Assembly (NCBI GenBank): GCA_036924285.1
Contig: JAYKYS010000009.1
Coordinates: 20,502,001-20,566,000 of the forward strand
Reading direction: 5' to 3'
DNA from: Asterella californica
Lineage: Eukaryota > Streptophyta > Marchantiopsida > Marchantiales > Aytoniaceae
Length of the DNA: 64,000 nucleotides
The notes under the pieces were generated by a model. That model was not told the DNA's origin and did no database searches. It saw only the letters and a list, made by a program, of their open reading frames with translations. Positions 12,314-25,089 of the stretch are shown one piece after another. Both the position numbers and the translations under genes were made by a program. The first letter of the stretch is position 1. The number at the start of each line of letters is the position of its first letter.

Positions 12314-13102
12314 AAAGTTCAGAATGATTTCACTGTTTTAGTTCTCATCGGTATCTACACTCAAAACATTCTATTTCTACTGTTTCTTCGTTTTGAATTT
12401 TCAGCCATGTTTTTCTGATACAGATTATGTATTCGAATTATCTCAGTGTGAGGTGTGTTGTCCTCGATGTTTCAGTGGTCCAGTTCACTATCAACTTTCG
12501 AATGTTGTTGTCTGTGTAGTTCATCTGCGAAGTGTTTCTAACTTTCTTGCCTAGCTTGTATGATGTTGTGTAAGTTCAGCCATTTTATGTGCTTTTTAAT
12601 TCTTCTCGTCTATTGAGCTTCACTCTTTGCTCAGTTGTTTGTAACTTTCAGCTCTCCATATGAATTTGCCTTGCTTCAAGTCCAAGAGTCAAATCATAGT
12701 TTCACTTATCATAGTTTCACTTACCATGTGAAGTCTCGAGTTGTTGCATGTTATTCCACAATGAACATTTTACAGTTTGCTCGTTAATATCCAAGTACGA
12801 TAAAAGTGACAAGTACATGAGTTCTGAAGTAAGAGAATGTTGCCTTCTTCTGCAGATATGCAGGCTATCTTGGTTGTAGTGACTACAGCTGTTGTGCTGG
12901 TTACAAACATTGTGACCGAGGGTGAGAGCTGAAGAAGGAGGATGATGTCTCAGATTCGTGGCTAGATATTATGACCGTGCATGACTCAGTCACAAGAGTT
13001 GTCTTTATGACACAACAACTTATCCTTGAGCATCTCCAGCAGACTGAACAATATACCTAGTGGGTGAAGCCAAGATCTTTAATATGATTTGACTACTATC
13101 TC

Positions 13103-13995
13103 ATGAAGAGTTATGAGGAAGATCGACAGATTAGAACTCTTCGAATGTCTAAGACATTGTTCCTCCAGCTTGTCCCTCTACTTGGACCACATGTTTCAAA
13201 AGTAGATACTCATTATCGAAAAGCCGTCCTCGTCGAGATTCGAGTTGGGGCAGCGTTACTCAGACTGACCTCAAGCATGACTCATTTTCAGGTGGGCGAG
13301 AGGTTTGGTACGGGAGAGACCACCTCTCAAGAAGTTTTTGCAGATGTTGTTACTGCTGTGAATGGAGTCCTTGGTCCTTAGTTTGTCCCATGGCCTACTG
13401 GATCAGCTATGGAATGAGTGTCTCAGAGTTTTCTTAGGAAAGCTGGTCTCTCAATTGTCAGGGTGTCGTAGACGGTTCACACATTAAAATGGAGCCTCGC
13501 CAGCCAGAAAGCTTCCTGGAGAATATTACAACAGAAAACAATACCACAATTAGTGTTGCTGTGTGTGTGCGACACTGAAAGACGTTTTCTCGATGTGAGT
13601 TGCGGCCGGGCAGGCTCGAACCACGACTCACGAGTTCTCAGAACCTCTGCCTTGTGGACCCATATTCGAGACAGCAAAGTTTTATCAGAGCCCATAGTTA
13701 CACTATCTAATGGATTTCAGCTTCACCCGTATTTGTTAGGAGACTCTGGTTGCACGATGGAAAGGTGGTTAATGCTCTCATTCTCATTGAACCCGAGGTC
13801 ATCATATGCACAATGACTACTCATAGAACGTCAGATAAAAGATAGAGTATGTATTGAGCAAGCCTTCGGTGTTCTGAATGGGCGTTTTGTAATTCTTAGT
13901 GTTGAGAACAGCAGTAGCGTGAAATGAGCAGCTGAAATAGTGAAGTGTTGTTGTGTGTTACATAATTTTCTAGTGCACCATAGAGGTGGTGGTAG
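13103..13995 (+). pseudogene. PIF/Harbinger (DDE_4 / HARBI1-like) transposase, broken
   Basis: Pieces of a HARBI1-like transposase appear in order but in shifting frames. An N-terminal stretch contains LLRLTSSMTHFQVGERF. Around 13465 the DNA reads GVVDGSHIK, the first catalytic Asp. Around 13597 comes CGRAGSNHDSRVLR with the second Asp. Near 13735 is YLLGDSGC. Near 13855 is EQAFGVLNGRF with the catalytic Glu, followed by CCVLHNFL. Several frameshifts and stops interrupt it, so it cannot make an active enzyme. Terminal inverted repeats were not identified. In active elements this enzyme cuts and pastes DNA at TTA/TAA targets. Confidence 0.85.
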
Positions 13996-14607
13996 ATGTA
14001 GATTCGGATATCATCACTTCTTCCTTGACAACGACCACGGATCATGTTCATCCTTGTCAGGAGGAGTGGCAGTGAAGTTAGAGATGCGTTAGCTGCATAT
14101 TTGGAGTCGTCTTCAGCTCCTTGATGCTTCAAGGACCCTTGAGGTATGTTTATGTCATCAATAACGTCTTGTTAAAACATCTCAATACAGTTTCTGTAAT
14201 TTTAATTCAATCACCGAGAGAGTAGTGGTTAAGTGACAGAAACTAGTTTTTGAAATAGCAAAATCAACCATTATTTTGATATTAGACTTGAGGAGATTTC
14301 ACTGTAGTGGTTTTCTAACTTCAAAAATTTGAGGAGATTTTGCTGTAGTGGTTTCACAACTTTGAAAATGACTCGAACAAGTCTTAAATTTCACAGTTTG
14401 AGGATGTAGTGGTTGCAACTAACAAGGCTGCTTGTCTTCGAAGCATTTTGGTTCTCCCTTCAAGCTAGATAAGTAACAGAGCGAAGATGTCTTAGTTCAG
14501 TCTTGAACTATCTCAGTTCAGGAAGGACAGTAGGGCATCGATCATTGCGCTTCAAGACTTCGTTTGCATCTGGTTCCAGTTCAGTTTGAGCATTTGCGAG
14601 ATAGAGC

Positions 14608-15164
14608 GTGAAAACATGGATGAGAATTCGTTCGAACAGCACAAGCGATTATCTGATGTTGTTTGTACACACATTTTTCCTCGATGTTTACTTCAGCAGA
14701 CTGATATCAATGTGGATCTTGGAGTCTGATACACCTCCACAGCCGAGGTTCGACCACGACTGGTGTGCAGATGACCCTCTGTTCGTTGTGAAGGTACAAC
14801 GAGTTGTACGCTCAGAGAAGTGGGAGGTTGTTGGTGCAGAGCTGACTTGGCCCATGGAAATCGACCATAAAGATCTGAAGGTGATCTTTCCGATGTGGCA
14901 GAATTGTGCTTGCAATGGTGGGAAGATGCATATCACGTCAGCGAAGAAATAGATTTTGATTCCATCTTTGAGCTTTCGATGCTGATATGTGCCGAGTTCA
15001 CAGTCACTAGTCACAAAGCACAGCGCAAGCTTGTCAAGTCGATAATCTTAGACTTATTTGCAGCTCACTCAATAGTCTACGTTGATCCAGTGTTACTTTA
15101 CGGGGTCGACTCGGAGTTCCCGTGTCCTTCAGATTGTCTAGACCGTTCAATTCCGTGGGAGTAA
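14608..15164 (+). pseudogene. Unrecognised coding remnant
   Basis: Two overlapping open frames, 14608-14952 and 14895-15164, have protein-like composition; the second contains ELCLQWWEDAYHVSEEIDF. A frame change near 14900 could join them into one product. I do not recognise the family. It lies downstream of the Harbinger relic and may belong to the same element or to a separate decayed gene. Confidence 0.3.
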
Positions 15165-15322
15165 CAAGCTATTGGATTTGTAAATATCGTTGCCATGGCA
15201 GCCTGCAGTTTGGAACTCGAGCTTGAGCTCCCTATGCCTATATAAAAAAGTTTCTTTCGCTTCAAACTGCTGCTTATCAAGGTTTAACTCTCGTTAATTT
15301 TTCTCGTTTTCTCGGCAAACAG

Positions 15323-15870
15323 CTGCTTACCATCGGTTCCTTATCGTCTTCACTTGGTTCAGTTTGGTGTCATTCTCGTTTTCACAAAGTTCAAATCCAG
15401 GTTTGTGATCTCGTTTTCGCTCGATTCCTGCTCGTTAATTTACCTCATTTTCTTGACTGCTGCTTACCATCGGTTCCTTCTCATTTTTGCTCGGTTCATT
15501 TCGGTGTCTTCTCATTTTTAGTGAAGTTCAAATCTAGGTTTGTGATCTCGTTTCGCTCGATTCTTGCCCGTTAATTTATCTCATTTTCTCGACTGCTGCT
15601 TATCATCGGTTCCTTCTTATTTTCGCTCGGTTTAGTTCGATGCCTTCTCGCGAAGTTCATATCAAGGTTTCTGTTATCATTTTCGCTCGGTTCAAATCAG
15701 AGCCTTCTCGTTTTTGTTAGGTATATATCGAGGTTTCTGTTCTTATTTTTGCTCGGTTCAAATCGGTTCCTTCTCGTTTTTGTGAAGTTCAAATCTGGGT
15801 TTCTGAGACCGTTTTTGCTCGGTTCAAATCGGCTATTTCTCGGTTCAAATCGAAGTTTTAGTGCGAGTGT
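15323..15870. repeat. 136-bp tandem repeat, decaying to short subrepeats
   Basis: Units starting with ctgctta at 15323, 15460 and 15596 give a period of 136-137 bp. From about 15680 the array degrades into shorter subrepeats built on ctcggttcaaatcg and cttctcgttttt. No coding sequence is evident. Confidence 0.8.
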
Positions 15871-15924
15871 AGTCGAATTCGAAGTTCATTTTTCATGACT
15901 ATGCTACGTGAAAAACTGCCCCGG

Positions 15925-16080
15925 CGAGTACACTCACGAAAATATCTCGTCTCATTCACTTCCTGCATGACAATCGACGTTGGATCCATTTTGTCTCGCG
16001 CAAGTTCACTCAACTCGCTCACAAAAACATCTCCCTCTCATTCATTTTTTTGCATGGCAGTCGACGTTGGATCCATGTAG
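15925..16080. repeat. 87-bp direct duplication
   Basis: The segment ending tcgacgttggatccat occurs at 15974 and again at 16061 with similar flanks (ctcattca, gcatg). Two imperfect copies next to the 136-bp array. The short open frame across it is probably incidental. 16081-16480 shows no gene. Confidence 0.65.
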
Positions 16081-16479
16081 TCTCTCATGCGGGTTCAGTC
16101 TATTGTCTGATCATTTATTACATCGATAAATGTGCACCATAAGGCTGCTTGGTGCGATGACAATAGATTTTTGAAGTACAGAAATCGTGACTCGTGCACC
16201 CGTCTTGAGAGCCACGGGGTAAAACTGATTATCACGCTAATCTCAGATTAACAATTTCTTTAATGTGGGTGCGGTTGTGGCCTAAGATGGCAAACGGATG
16301 GAATAGAATCATACGATACACACGCGCATATACGTAAAATGTGCATAAAATGACGTGCGTATACACATAAAATATGTATCACACGCTCTCCTCAGCCTGA
16401 AGTGCAGTTTCCATGCATACTGAGACTTAAAGGTCTCGTGAGGTCATCTTGTTCGCATCAGCAGATCGCCTTCCATAGT

Positions 16480-17105
16480 TATTTTGGGTTTGATGAGAAT
16501 GTGATACAATAAGAGCAAATCGAATTTTCTTTGTAGTTATGTATTTATGCAGCATACACATAATTTAAAAGAAAAGAAAATATAAACTATTTGTCGATGA
16601 GATTTTGCAAGACTAACCAAATTTGTCACTGGGATGGTAATATTTCGTTGTGACGATATCATTTCTGTAACTCATTCGTGCATGAAAGTTGTTTACAGTA
16701 CTCGTCAAATTTTGTGATGGTATGTAAACGTTTAATAAACTCACATTGAATTAATGCATTTATTACTACAGTTTCCTGGAGATAAATATCCATACGTTCA
16801 ATAAACTCACATTGAGTTAATGCATTAATTACTACAGTTTCCTGGACTTGTAATTTTGAAGTACTCTACTCATGACTTATGGTTTATCTCTTACTCTCCT
16901 TGTGTTTCCAAGGATAGACTAATAGATAATTTTTGTCAAATAGTTTCATTATTTACATCTATTTGGTATATATTTTTTGTTTAACATTTATATATTTCTT
17001 CGATAAAAACAAGAGAGCAAAAGTTCTCAAAAGTTCATCCAACATACATATTTTTTTCTTATTCTTATGTTCTTGTCTTTTGTGACTTAGTTTCGAGTTA
17101 GTCGG
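16480..17105. mobile_element. R1 repeat, left part of the interrupted copy
   Basis: This is the inverted counterpart of about 8400-8740 and 8980-9245 of copy A. It stops at gagttagtcggg near 17105. The R1 sequence that should follow resumes at about 25090, on the far side of the chromovirus. The two halves are therefore one R1 copy split by later insertion. Confidence 0.75.
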
Positions 17106-17199
17106 GTTAATAGAGTTCAAACCATACCCCGTCAGATTGAAATCGAGAATAGGGTTAGTAGAGGTAACTTGCTTATGTCATAGTTGTAAGAGAAAATGA

Positions 17200-18314
17200 T
17201 GTTTCACGCACCTACCGCCTTGTTGCACCAGCGGAAGCTCTAGCTCAGTAGGTCGCAAACTTTACACCGCTAACCTGCAAACACAATCACAAGTTAGCGT
17301 CCATGCACCACTTACCTTAGTTCTGATTGGTCCGGACCGGAGCCGGACCGTCTCCCTATTCATCAAGCTCAGCAGTTCCTAAGTCCCGACCTAGACCCGC
17401 CTAGGTCGGTCCCAAACATGAGCAAGTCACAATATGACTTGGGGCGGACTTCCCATAAAGTCCAGGGTCCTAAACGGTGCCTCCAGCACACCTAGCGGCC
17501 CAACCGCCCGTGATGTCCGTCTGGGTCTAGGCTCCCGAACGGTGGTCTAACCCGCCGACTCGTTCCCTAGTCTTGCCCCAGTCCTTACATCGTTCCTAAG
17601 TCCAGACATCCAAGTCTGGATCGGAACGTGCCTTGGAACCGGTCCAGCCATCACCTCATGCCCCCAGAGTCTGCCCGCCGAACCCTGGGGTCGGGTGACT
17701 CGTCCTGGCCCACCCAGGCATCGAGCCCCCCCTCATATATACTTCTGGGGATCGGTCCCGCCCTCCTTTTTGGTCCCTGAAAATTATATCACAACCCGAT
17801 TGTGGTTCGGCCATAACTTCCAGCTCGGACGTCAGATCGAGGAGTGTTATATATCAGTGGAAAGCTCTCGACGAGATCTTTCCAATGATACCTCACTCGC
17901 CTCGAGATCTTATGTGGAGCTCCGTCCACGACCTAAAACGTCCCTGGAGCTCCAACACTTAGCAGTTTTTCCGAAAACTTGTGGTCCAGACCCAGGGTCG
18001 AACCCTGTGGTTCGTCTGCGTCTCGGACCCACGTCTCGGTCTCGCGTCTCAGACCTATGTCTGAGACTCATGTTTCAGTCCGTTCCCAGACTCGCCTCCT
18101 TAGGTCAGCGTTCGTCTGGGGCCCTCTTGTGGTAGGCCCTTATGTCATAACCCAAGGTTCCAACCTTGGTTCAGAGAACCACTTAGGGTTCATCTGATCC
18201 CGACTTGCCGGCCAAGCCGTTATGTCCTACTCGCAGCGTTCACAACCTAGCGCAAGTCCGCTAGGGTTCTGTTGTTCGCGTCTGCGCCCGATCTTGAGAA
18301 TGAGGGGCGCGACA
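17200..18314 (-). repeat. Chromovirus 3' LTR
   Basis: About 1.1 kb, nearly identical to 23745-24847. On the coding (minus) strand it begins TGTCGCGCC at 18314. The other edge is less certain, near 17200, because the copies stop matching within gaaa. Several substitutions and small indels separate the two LTRs, so the insertion is not recent. It is preceded by a polypurine tract. Confidence 0.88.
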
Positions 18315-18330
18315 CTCACCCCTACTTTGG
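18315..18330 (-). other. Polypurine tract of the chromovirus
   Basis: On the minus strand, ccaaagtaggggtgag lies immediately before the TGTCG start of the 3' LTR, the position where second-strand priming begins in LTR retrotransposons. The interval 18331-19047 between this tract and the end of pol has no recognised product. Confidence 0.75.
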
Positions 18331-19047
18331 AAGTTGATGCCCTCATCAACAATGATCCTTTAAGTTAACACCAAGTTCAAAATGGGTAGCCAACCCCTTG
18401 GTGTCAGAATTGCGTTCTGGTAGCTAACCCGCAATTCCCTTCTTGGCTTGAGTCTTAAGTTGTCGCCAGAACACTTAGAAAATTTCAACTACTCTCGGGA
18501 AAAGCCTTACCTTTTTGGCTTACCCTAAACAAAACTAGTTGACAACTTCTAAACATTCTACTTAAGACTCTAACTTGCAAACTATAAGTATTCACACCTA
18601 CTTACGAGATCCCCCGAAACTCACTTTCCGGTCGCAATCTGATTTGACTTAGACGCGCGACTAAGTTTACTTTGCAGTTAGAAAACCGCAAAGCAAGATC
18701 ACCCCAAGCCCCAAGACAAATATAAAATTTCATACTTGCTTTGCCAACGCTACGGCAAACCTAAGTCTTGACATCAAGACTTAGTCTTGATTTAGATGCT
18801 TATCCAAACCAGCTCGCTTCCTTTGAGTGTGCTTCGTTCCTCCTCTTGACAACATCCTAGGCATCTGATCAGAACTAGTCATAGCCATGCACTACCAATA
18901 CACTTAGACAAATTTTCAAGAAACAATATCTTTATTTCCAAACACAAGTCAAAGCTACAAAGTCCATCGGCCCAAATCGCCTCAAGTTGCTACTCGTATG
19001 GTTCGTCGTTTCTTCACCCCTCGCTGGAAAGAGATGTCCTCATCTTG

Positions 19048-22000
19048 CTAACGCCCTTGTTGTCCTTGTCTCCGCTTGAAGAGGTCCAATGCTTCGCTCG
19101 CATGTGGGAGATCTTCCTTTGGCACCCAAGTTGCTTTCTTCAAATGGTAACCACGCCATTTGACCAAGTACTCCATCCGGTTTGATTTGCGTCGAGATCG
19201 CAAAATGGACTCCACCTCATATGCTGCTTCGCCTTGCACGACATCAGGTTGAGGCCTGAGTACTTGTTTGCGCTCCGGCCGCAAATCATCCTTGAAGTAT
19301 TTCTTTAATAAAGAAACATGGAAAGTCGGATGCAACTGCCACTCGCGAGGAAGGTCTAAGGTATAGACATCTTCATGCGGATTCTTGACAACAACAAAAG
19401 GTCCCGTAAACTTCGATGAAAACTTCGCCGATATTTCCTTCGGAAGTGTGAAGTTTTTCGTACTTATCCATACTTCTTCGCCCACTTGAAACTTCACTTG
19501 CCGCCGATGTTTGTTTACCTGCTTCGTGTATCGTTGCTACGCCTTCTCGAGGTTCTTCTTAACTTGCTCCTCGCGCCGCTGCATTGCCGCCACCAACTCT
19601 TCAGTTGATGTTTGCCGTGTTCTTGGTCGTGCCGATGTAGAACTCCCTGCAAGAGTCAAGTCAAGAGGCCCTTCTGGCTTACGTCCGTAAGCCAGTAAGA
19701 AAGGCGATTCACCGGTTGCCGAATGCTTCGTGGAATTGTAGCAATACTCCGCAAGACTGAGCCACTCCGCCCAATCACTTTGGTCCGCGCTCACATAATT
19801 CCTCAAGTATTGATTCAGAACCGAGTTAACTCGTTCCGTTTGTCCATCTGTTTCCGGATGAAAGGCGGTACTAAATTTTAATTTAGTCCCCAATTTTTGA
19901 AACAAGTGTTTCCAAAAGGCACTTGTGAACTTAGAGTCTCGGTCTGAAATAATACTCCTATGTAATCCATGTGAACGCCACCAAGTATCTAGGAACAACC
20001 GAGAAGTCATGAACGCTGTTGCAGTATCCAAGGTCGGAGCAAACTTCGCTAGTTTGCTAAACCGATCAACTATCACAAAAATCGCATTGTATCCATTCGA
20101 GTCAGGCAGAGAGGTAATGAAGTCCATGCTAATGCTTTCCCAAGGTCGGACTGGAATCGGCAGAGGATGAAGCAACCCTTGTTTCTTCTCATAAGAAACG
20201 CGGTTCGCTTGACAGGTTACACATGTTTTCACAAAGTGGGCAACATCGTCTTTCATGTGGGGCCAATAAAACTTTTTAGCTATCACTGCTAAAGTGGACT
20301 TTTCTCCTTTATGACCTGATAAGGGCACATCGTGAGATTCTTTGAGTAACTTAGTCCGAAGTTTTCCTTGTCCCACATAAACCCGGCTTTGCTTGAACAT
20401 GAGTAAACCATGTCTTAGCTGCATGTTCTGCAACTTCACTCCTCGCTTGAGTTGTTCCAGATACTCCTTTCGCTTGGTCATCGCCCATGTAACCTTCACG
20501 TATTCGCCTCTCCAAGTCGGACTCCTTAGGATACATAGCTCGCAAAATCTGTGTTGACGATGGAAGATATTCTTCCTTGCGACTCAAGGCGTCAGGAACC
20601 ACATTGTCCTTTCCCGCTTTGTGGATTAATTCCACATTCATGAGCGCCAAGGTATCATGCCACCGTAGTTGCTTTGGCGTCACCCGATCTTGTGTCTCAA
20701 AGTACTTGAGCGAGATGTTATCAGTATACACTTGGGTCTTGTGAAGTTCCAAGTAATGCCGTCATTTCCTCAAGCAATGAACCACCGCAAACAGTTCCTT
20801 CTCGTGAGTCGGCCATCGACTCTCTGTCCCAGATAGCTTCTTGCTTTCATACGCTACAGGTTTTTCATCCTGCACCAACACTCCATCAATCGCATAGTCG
20901 CTCGCGTCCGTGTGCACCTCGAATGGTTTGTCGAACTCCGGCAGCTTCAATACTGGCGCCTTTGACAAAATAGCTTTGATCGTCTGAGACGCATCATCCA
21001 CCTCCTTGGTCCAACTTACCTGTGCGTCTTTGCCCGTCCAGTCCGTCAGCGGCTTCGCGATCTTTGAAAACCCCTTCACATACTTGCGGTAGAACTGCGC
21101 CAATCCTAAGAATCGCCGCATTCCCTTCACCGTAGTCGGAGGCTCCCAAGTCACAATCGCGTCCACCTTCTGCATATCCGGTCCGACTCCTTCTGCACTA
21201 ATGACATGTCCCAAGAAGTTAATGCGCTCCAAACCAAACTCACTCTTGTCAATGTTGGCAAACAGCTTATGCTCCCGCAGCTTCGTCAACACCACCCTTA
21301 GCTGCTCCGCGTGCGACTCCAAGGTTTTGGAGTAGATCAAGATGTCGTCGAGTGTAAACGATGACAAACTCATCCATCTCCTCGCGAAAAATTGTGTTCA
21401 CCAATGTAGTGAACGTCGAAGGGGCGTTGCAGAGTCCAAATGGCATCACCACGAATTCAAACGATCCGTATCTGGTTCGACAAGCGGTCTTCTCAACATC
21501 TGGGTCAGCTATCCGGATCTGGTAATATCCTGACTTCAAGTCTATCCTGCTGAAGAACTTCGCACCCGCTAACCTATCAAAGAGGTCATCTATCCTTGGC
21601 AAGAGATAGTTATTCTTCACCGTCACCTTATTGAGTGCACGATAATCCACGCAGAGTCGTAACTTCCCATCCTTCTTCTTTGCAAAAAGAACTGAGGCTC
21701 CATAAGGTGACTTGCTGGTTCGAATATATCCTCGCGCTAATAGCTCACCGAGTTGTCTTTTCAACTCGAGGAGTTTCACCTGATTGAGTCGGTAAGGGGC
21801 TTTGGAAGGTGGTTCCGATCCTGGCAAGATTTTGATCTTGTGGTCCACCACCCGCCTTGGAGGTAACTCAGCAGGTAACTCGTCCGTCAAGACATCCTCA
21901 AACTCCTTAATCACTTCGTGTAGCACCTCCGGAAGTTTAGTCGCGTCTCCTGATGTTTCCTCTTGTCCGTCACCCGCCATCAAATCTGCAACCCGCATCA

Positions 22001-23624
22001 AACACATGACTCCGTCGTTGAAGTCCATCTGTTTGCCTTTGATCAAATTCACTGCAAAGTCATCAATCTTCCGCGCCTTCCGGATCAGCCTCACTCCCAG
22101 CTTCCGCCCTTTAACTCTGACATTCAACCTCAAAGGTCTTCGTCTAAGTTCCACGTCGAACCTATCTAAGAAAGTGTTCCCCAAAACTGCATGGATATCA
22201 TCCATCTCGCACACCGTGAAGTTCTCTGTGAACTCCAACTTCCCACACGCAAATCGTACGTCCAAGGCCACTTCAGAAGTTTGGTACGTCTTGCCCTTGG
22301 CAAAGCGCACCTGAATAGGCTTGTCTGCCTTGGAGGTAGACAAGCCCAACTTCCTCACCAACTTTGGACTTATGAAGGAGTGAGTCGCTCCTGTGTCCAC
22401 AAGAAAGGTAACATCACGGTTAGCAACCTTGGCTTGTAGAAACATCAATCCCGGCGTCTTCTTCGTGGTTCTCAAGGTCACAGTCATCTGGCCCTCCAAC
22501 AAGTCCTTTGCAACAAACGCATTCATGCTACATTTACTAACCTTAGGTTTCGTGCACCCCTTAGCAATGTGGCCCGCCTCGCCACAGTTGTAGCAAGTAA
22601 ACTTAGCGCCATTGCCCTTCTGAGGTGTTTGCCCTTTAGGTTTTACTCCTGTTTGCTGCCGCTTTGCTGCCGAGGCCGAAGTATCCTTCCGATCCTTCTC
22701 ACCCCCATCCCATTGTCGTTTGAAGCCCTTGTTCTTTTTCTGGAACTTGTCCGTGCTGCGTGATTCAAAGGGTTTCTGCTGCTGGACTTCGTCGTCCCCA
22801 ATTCGCTCCGCTAGCTTCAAAAGTTCGGCACTTGTCTCTGGTAGCTTTGGCATCCGAAAGAGAGCATTCTCCGAACTAGACTTGAGTCCCCCAATGAATA
22901 TACATATCTTGGTTTCCTCAGTCCACTTGGAGAACGAATCCAGCTTGGCATTGAACTCGCGCACATAAGCGCTTAAGGTCCCCGTCTGCTTCAGTCTCAC
23001 CAACTCAACACCGTCCCGAATCCTTTGATACTCCGGAGTGAATCGTCCTGCAAGCAACTCCTTGAACTCTTTCCAACTAAGCGCCGAGACAGTCAAGGCA
23101 TGCTCATCCCTGTATGCAGTCCACCAGAGAAGCGCATGGTCTTTCAGGAACGTAACCGCCGCTCTCACCTTGTCAGACTCCTTAGCCTGTTGCGCCTCAA
23201 AGTATAGATCCAACTCAGTTAAGAAGTCCTTAACCTTGCGAGCCCGTCCTATACTTGAAAACGGGGTCGGCAAATTTGTTTTACAAAGCTTCCTGGTAGA
23301 CGAGGAACTTCCTTGGTCTGCCTCAAGCTCGGCGATACGTTTGTCTCTGGAGGCCATACCCTCCTGCATGGTCTTCATCATCTTGATGAGTTCCGCATAC
23401 AGAGCTCCTTGACTTCCCGCGTCTGAATCGTTGGGCACCGCTGGCAAGACTCCATCTTGCTGCACCGGTGCCGCAGCTGGTACAGAGCTTCCTTGACGTT
23501 GGGACGAAGGTTGTCGGTTGTCGTCCCCTGACTGTGCCTCGGGGCTAGCTCGAGTCGATATGTTCCCGTTAGCCGCTCCTCGTTTCTTGGTCTTCCTCCT
23601 GGAACTCTGTCCGTCCTCGACCAT
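19048..23624 (-). pseudogene. Chromovirus gag-pol polyprotein, broken at four sites
   Basis: The reading frame opens at 23624. In order it encodes gag (about residues 1-390), a CCHC knuckle [14 protein letters not shown] near residue 344, aspartic protease [11 protein letters not shown] near 407, and reverse transcriptase with [10 protein letters not shown] near 656. The frame shifts near 21352, just before the catalytic YLDD-type site. It then continues through RNase H (HTDASDYAI) to an in-frame TGA at 20762-20764, shifts again near 20468, and runs through integrase (HHCC finger, MDFITSLP, SDRDSKF, FHPETDGQTERVN) to an in-frame TAG at 19537-19539. A C-terminal chromodomain (YEVESILRSRR, LVKWRGY) follows, with its stop at 19048. 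Reverse transcription and integration by this copy are therefore not expected. Confidence 0.93.
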
Positions 23625-23730
23625 CGCTCCAAGTGTTCACCTAGAAACGCTGAACCGCTTCGTGTCTTGCGTCCCTCCTCAAGCGTCTAGCCTTCAGCCG
23701 CTACCTCAAGTTCTCGCTCACCGAAGCGTC

Positions 23731-23743
23731 GGCTCTGATACCA
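23731..23743 (-). other. Primer-binding site (initiator tRNA-Met)
   Basis: The minus strand reads TGGTATCAGAGCC, complementary to the 3' end of plant initiator tRNA-Met, a few bases inside the 5' LTR. It fixes the orientation of the element and the inner edge of the right LTR. Confidence 0.93.
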
Positions 23744-23744
23744 C

Positions 23745-24847
23745 TTTTCGCGCACTACCGCCTTGTTGTGCCAGCGGAAGCTCTAGCTCAGTAGGTCGCA
23801 AACTTTACACCGTTAACATGCAAACACAATCACAAGTTAGCGTCCATGCACCACTTACCTTAGTTCTGATTGGTCCGGACTGGAACCGGACCGTCTCCCT
23901 ATTCATCAAGCTCAGCAGTTCTTAAGTCCCGACCTAGACCCGCCTAGGTCTGTCCCAAACATGAGCAAGTCACAATATGACTTGGGACTGACTTCCCATA
24001 AAGTCCAGGGTCCTAAACGGTGCCTCCAGCACACCTAGCGGCTCAATCGCCCGTGATGTCCGTCTGGGTCTAGGCTCCCGAACGGTGGTCTAACCCGCCG
24101 ACTCGTTCCCTAGTCTTGCCCCAGCCCTTACATCGTTCCTAAGTCCAGACATCCAAGTCTGGATCGGAACGTGCCTTGGAACCGTCTCAACCATCACCTC
24201 ATGCCCCCAGAGTCCGCCCGCCGAACCCTGGGGTCGGGTGACTCGTCCTGGCCCACCTAGGCATCGAGCTCCCCCTCATATATACTTCTGGGGATCGGCG
24301 GTCCCGCCCTCCTCTTTGGTCCCTGAAAATTATACCACAACCCGATTGTGGTTCGGCCATAACTTCCAGCTCGGACATCAGATCGAGGAGTGTTATATAT
24401 CAGTGGAAAGCACTCGACGAGATCTTTCCAATGATACCTTACTCGCCTCGAGATCTTATGTGGAGCTCCGTCCACGACCTAAAACGTCCCTGGAGCTCCA
24501 ACACTTAGCAGTTTTTCCGAAAACCTGTGGTCCAGACCCAAGGTCGAACCCTGTGGTTCGTCTGCGTCTCGGACCCACGTCTCAGACCTATGTCTGAGAC
24601 TCATGTTTCAGTCCGTTCCCAGACTGGCCTCCTTAGGTCAGCGTTCGTCTGGGACCATCTTGGGGTAGGCTCTTATGTCCTAACCCAAGGTTCCAACCTT
24701 GGTTCAGAGAACCACTTAGGGTTCATCTGATCCCGACTTGCCGGCTAAGCCGTTAAGTCCTACTCGCAGCGTTCACAACCTAGCGCAAGTCTGCTAGGGT
24801 TTTGTTGTTCGCGTCTGCGTCCGATCTTGAGAATGAGAGGCGCGACA
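23745..24847 (-). repeat. Chromovirus 5' LTR
   Basis: About 1.1 kb, starting TGTCGCGCC on the minus strand at 24847 and ending close to the primer-binding site. It matches 17200-18314 closely, with small indels. It should hold the element's promoter. Open frames on its plus strand are mirrored in both LTRs and are not genes. Confidence 0.88.
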
Positions 24848-25089
24848 GACGGCAGATTTGAACGAAGTCCGTAAACGAGTTTACGTCTTTGAGAGTCTTC
24901 ATGGCCCTTCTCGAAATTTGAACTGAACTTGTCATAAACTGTTTAATTATGAGACTATGTCAAGTGACATAAGTTTGTTACAGGATACCTCTTGAGGTGC
25001 CTTGTAACATTTACACTGGATTGCCATGACTTGCATTACGAAAACTGACGTCCAGAGTTACGACTGAAATTTAAGACCCCCTAATACTT

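Larger units (their letters stand above)
17200..24847 (-). mobile_element. Ty3/gypsy chromovirus, two LTRs, defective
   Basis: A 7.6-kb LTR retrotransposon on the minus strand: LTRs at both ends, primer-binding site for initiator tRNA-Met, gag, protease, reverse transcriptase, RNase H, integrase, a C-terminal chromodomain and a polypurine tract. Chromoviruses use the chromodomain to target chromatin at integration. It is inserted, with about 95 bp on the left and 240 bp on the right of other sequence, into an R1 repeat copy. I find no matching 5-bp target duplication (aatga left, gacgg right), so one edge may have been lost or recombined. Confidence 0.93.

Noticed and set aside
17695..18135. 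146-codon open frame, matched by 24238-24597
   Set aside because: It lies inside the chromovirus LTRs, on the strand opposite to gag-pol, and occurs in both LTRs only because they are copies.
21802..22314. 170-codon plus-strand frame
   Set aside because: Antisense shadow of the chromovirus protease and reverse transcriptase region.
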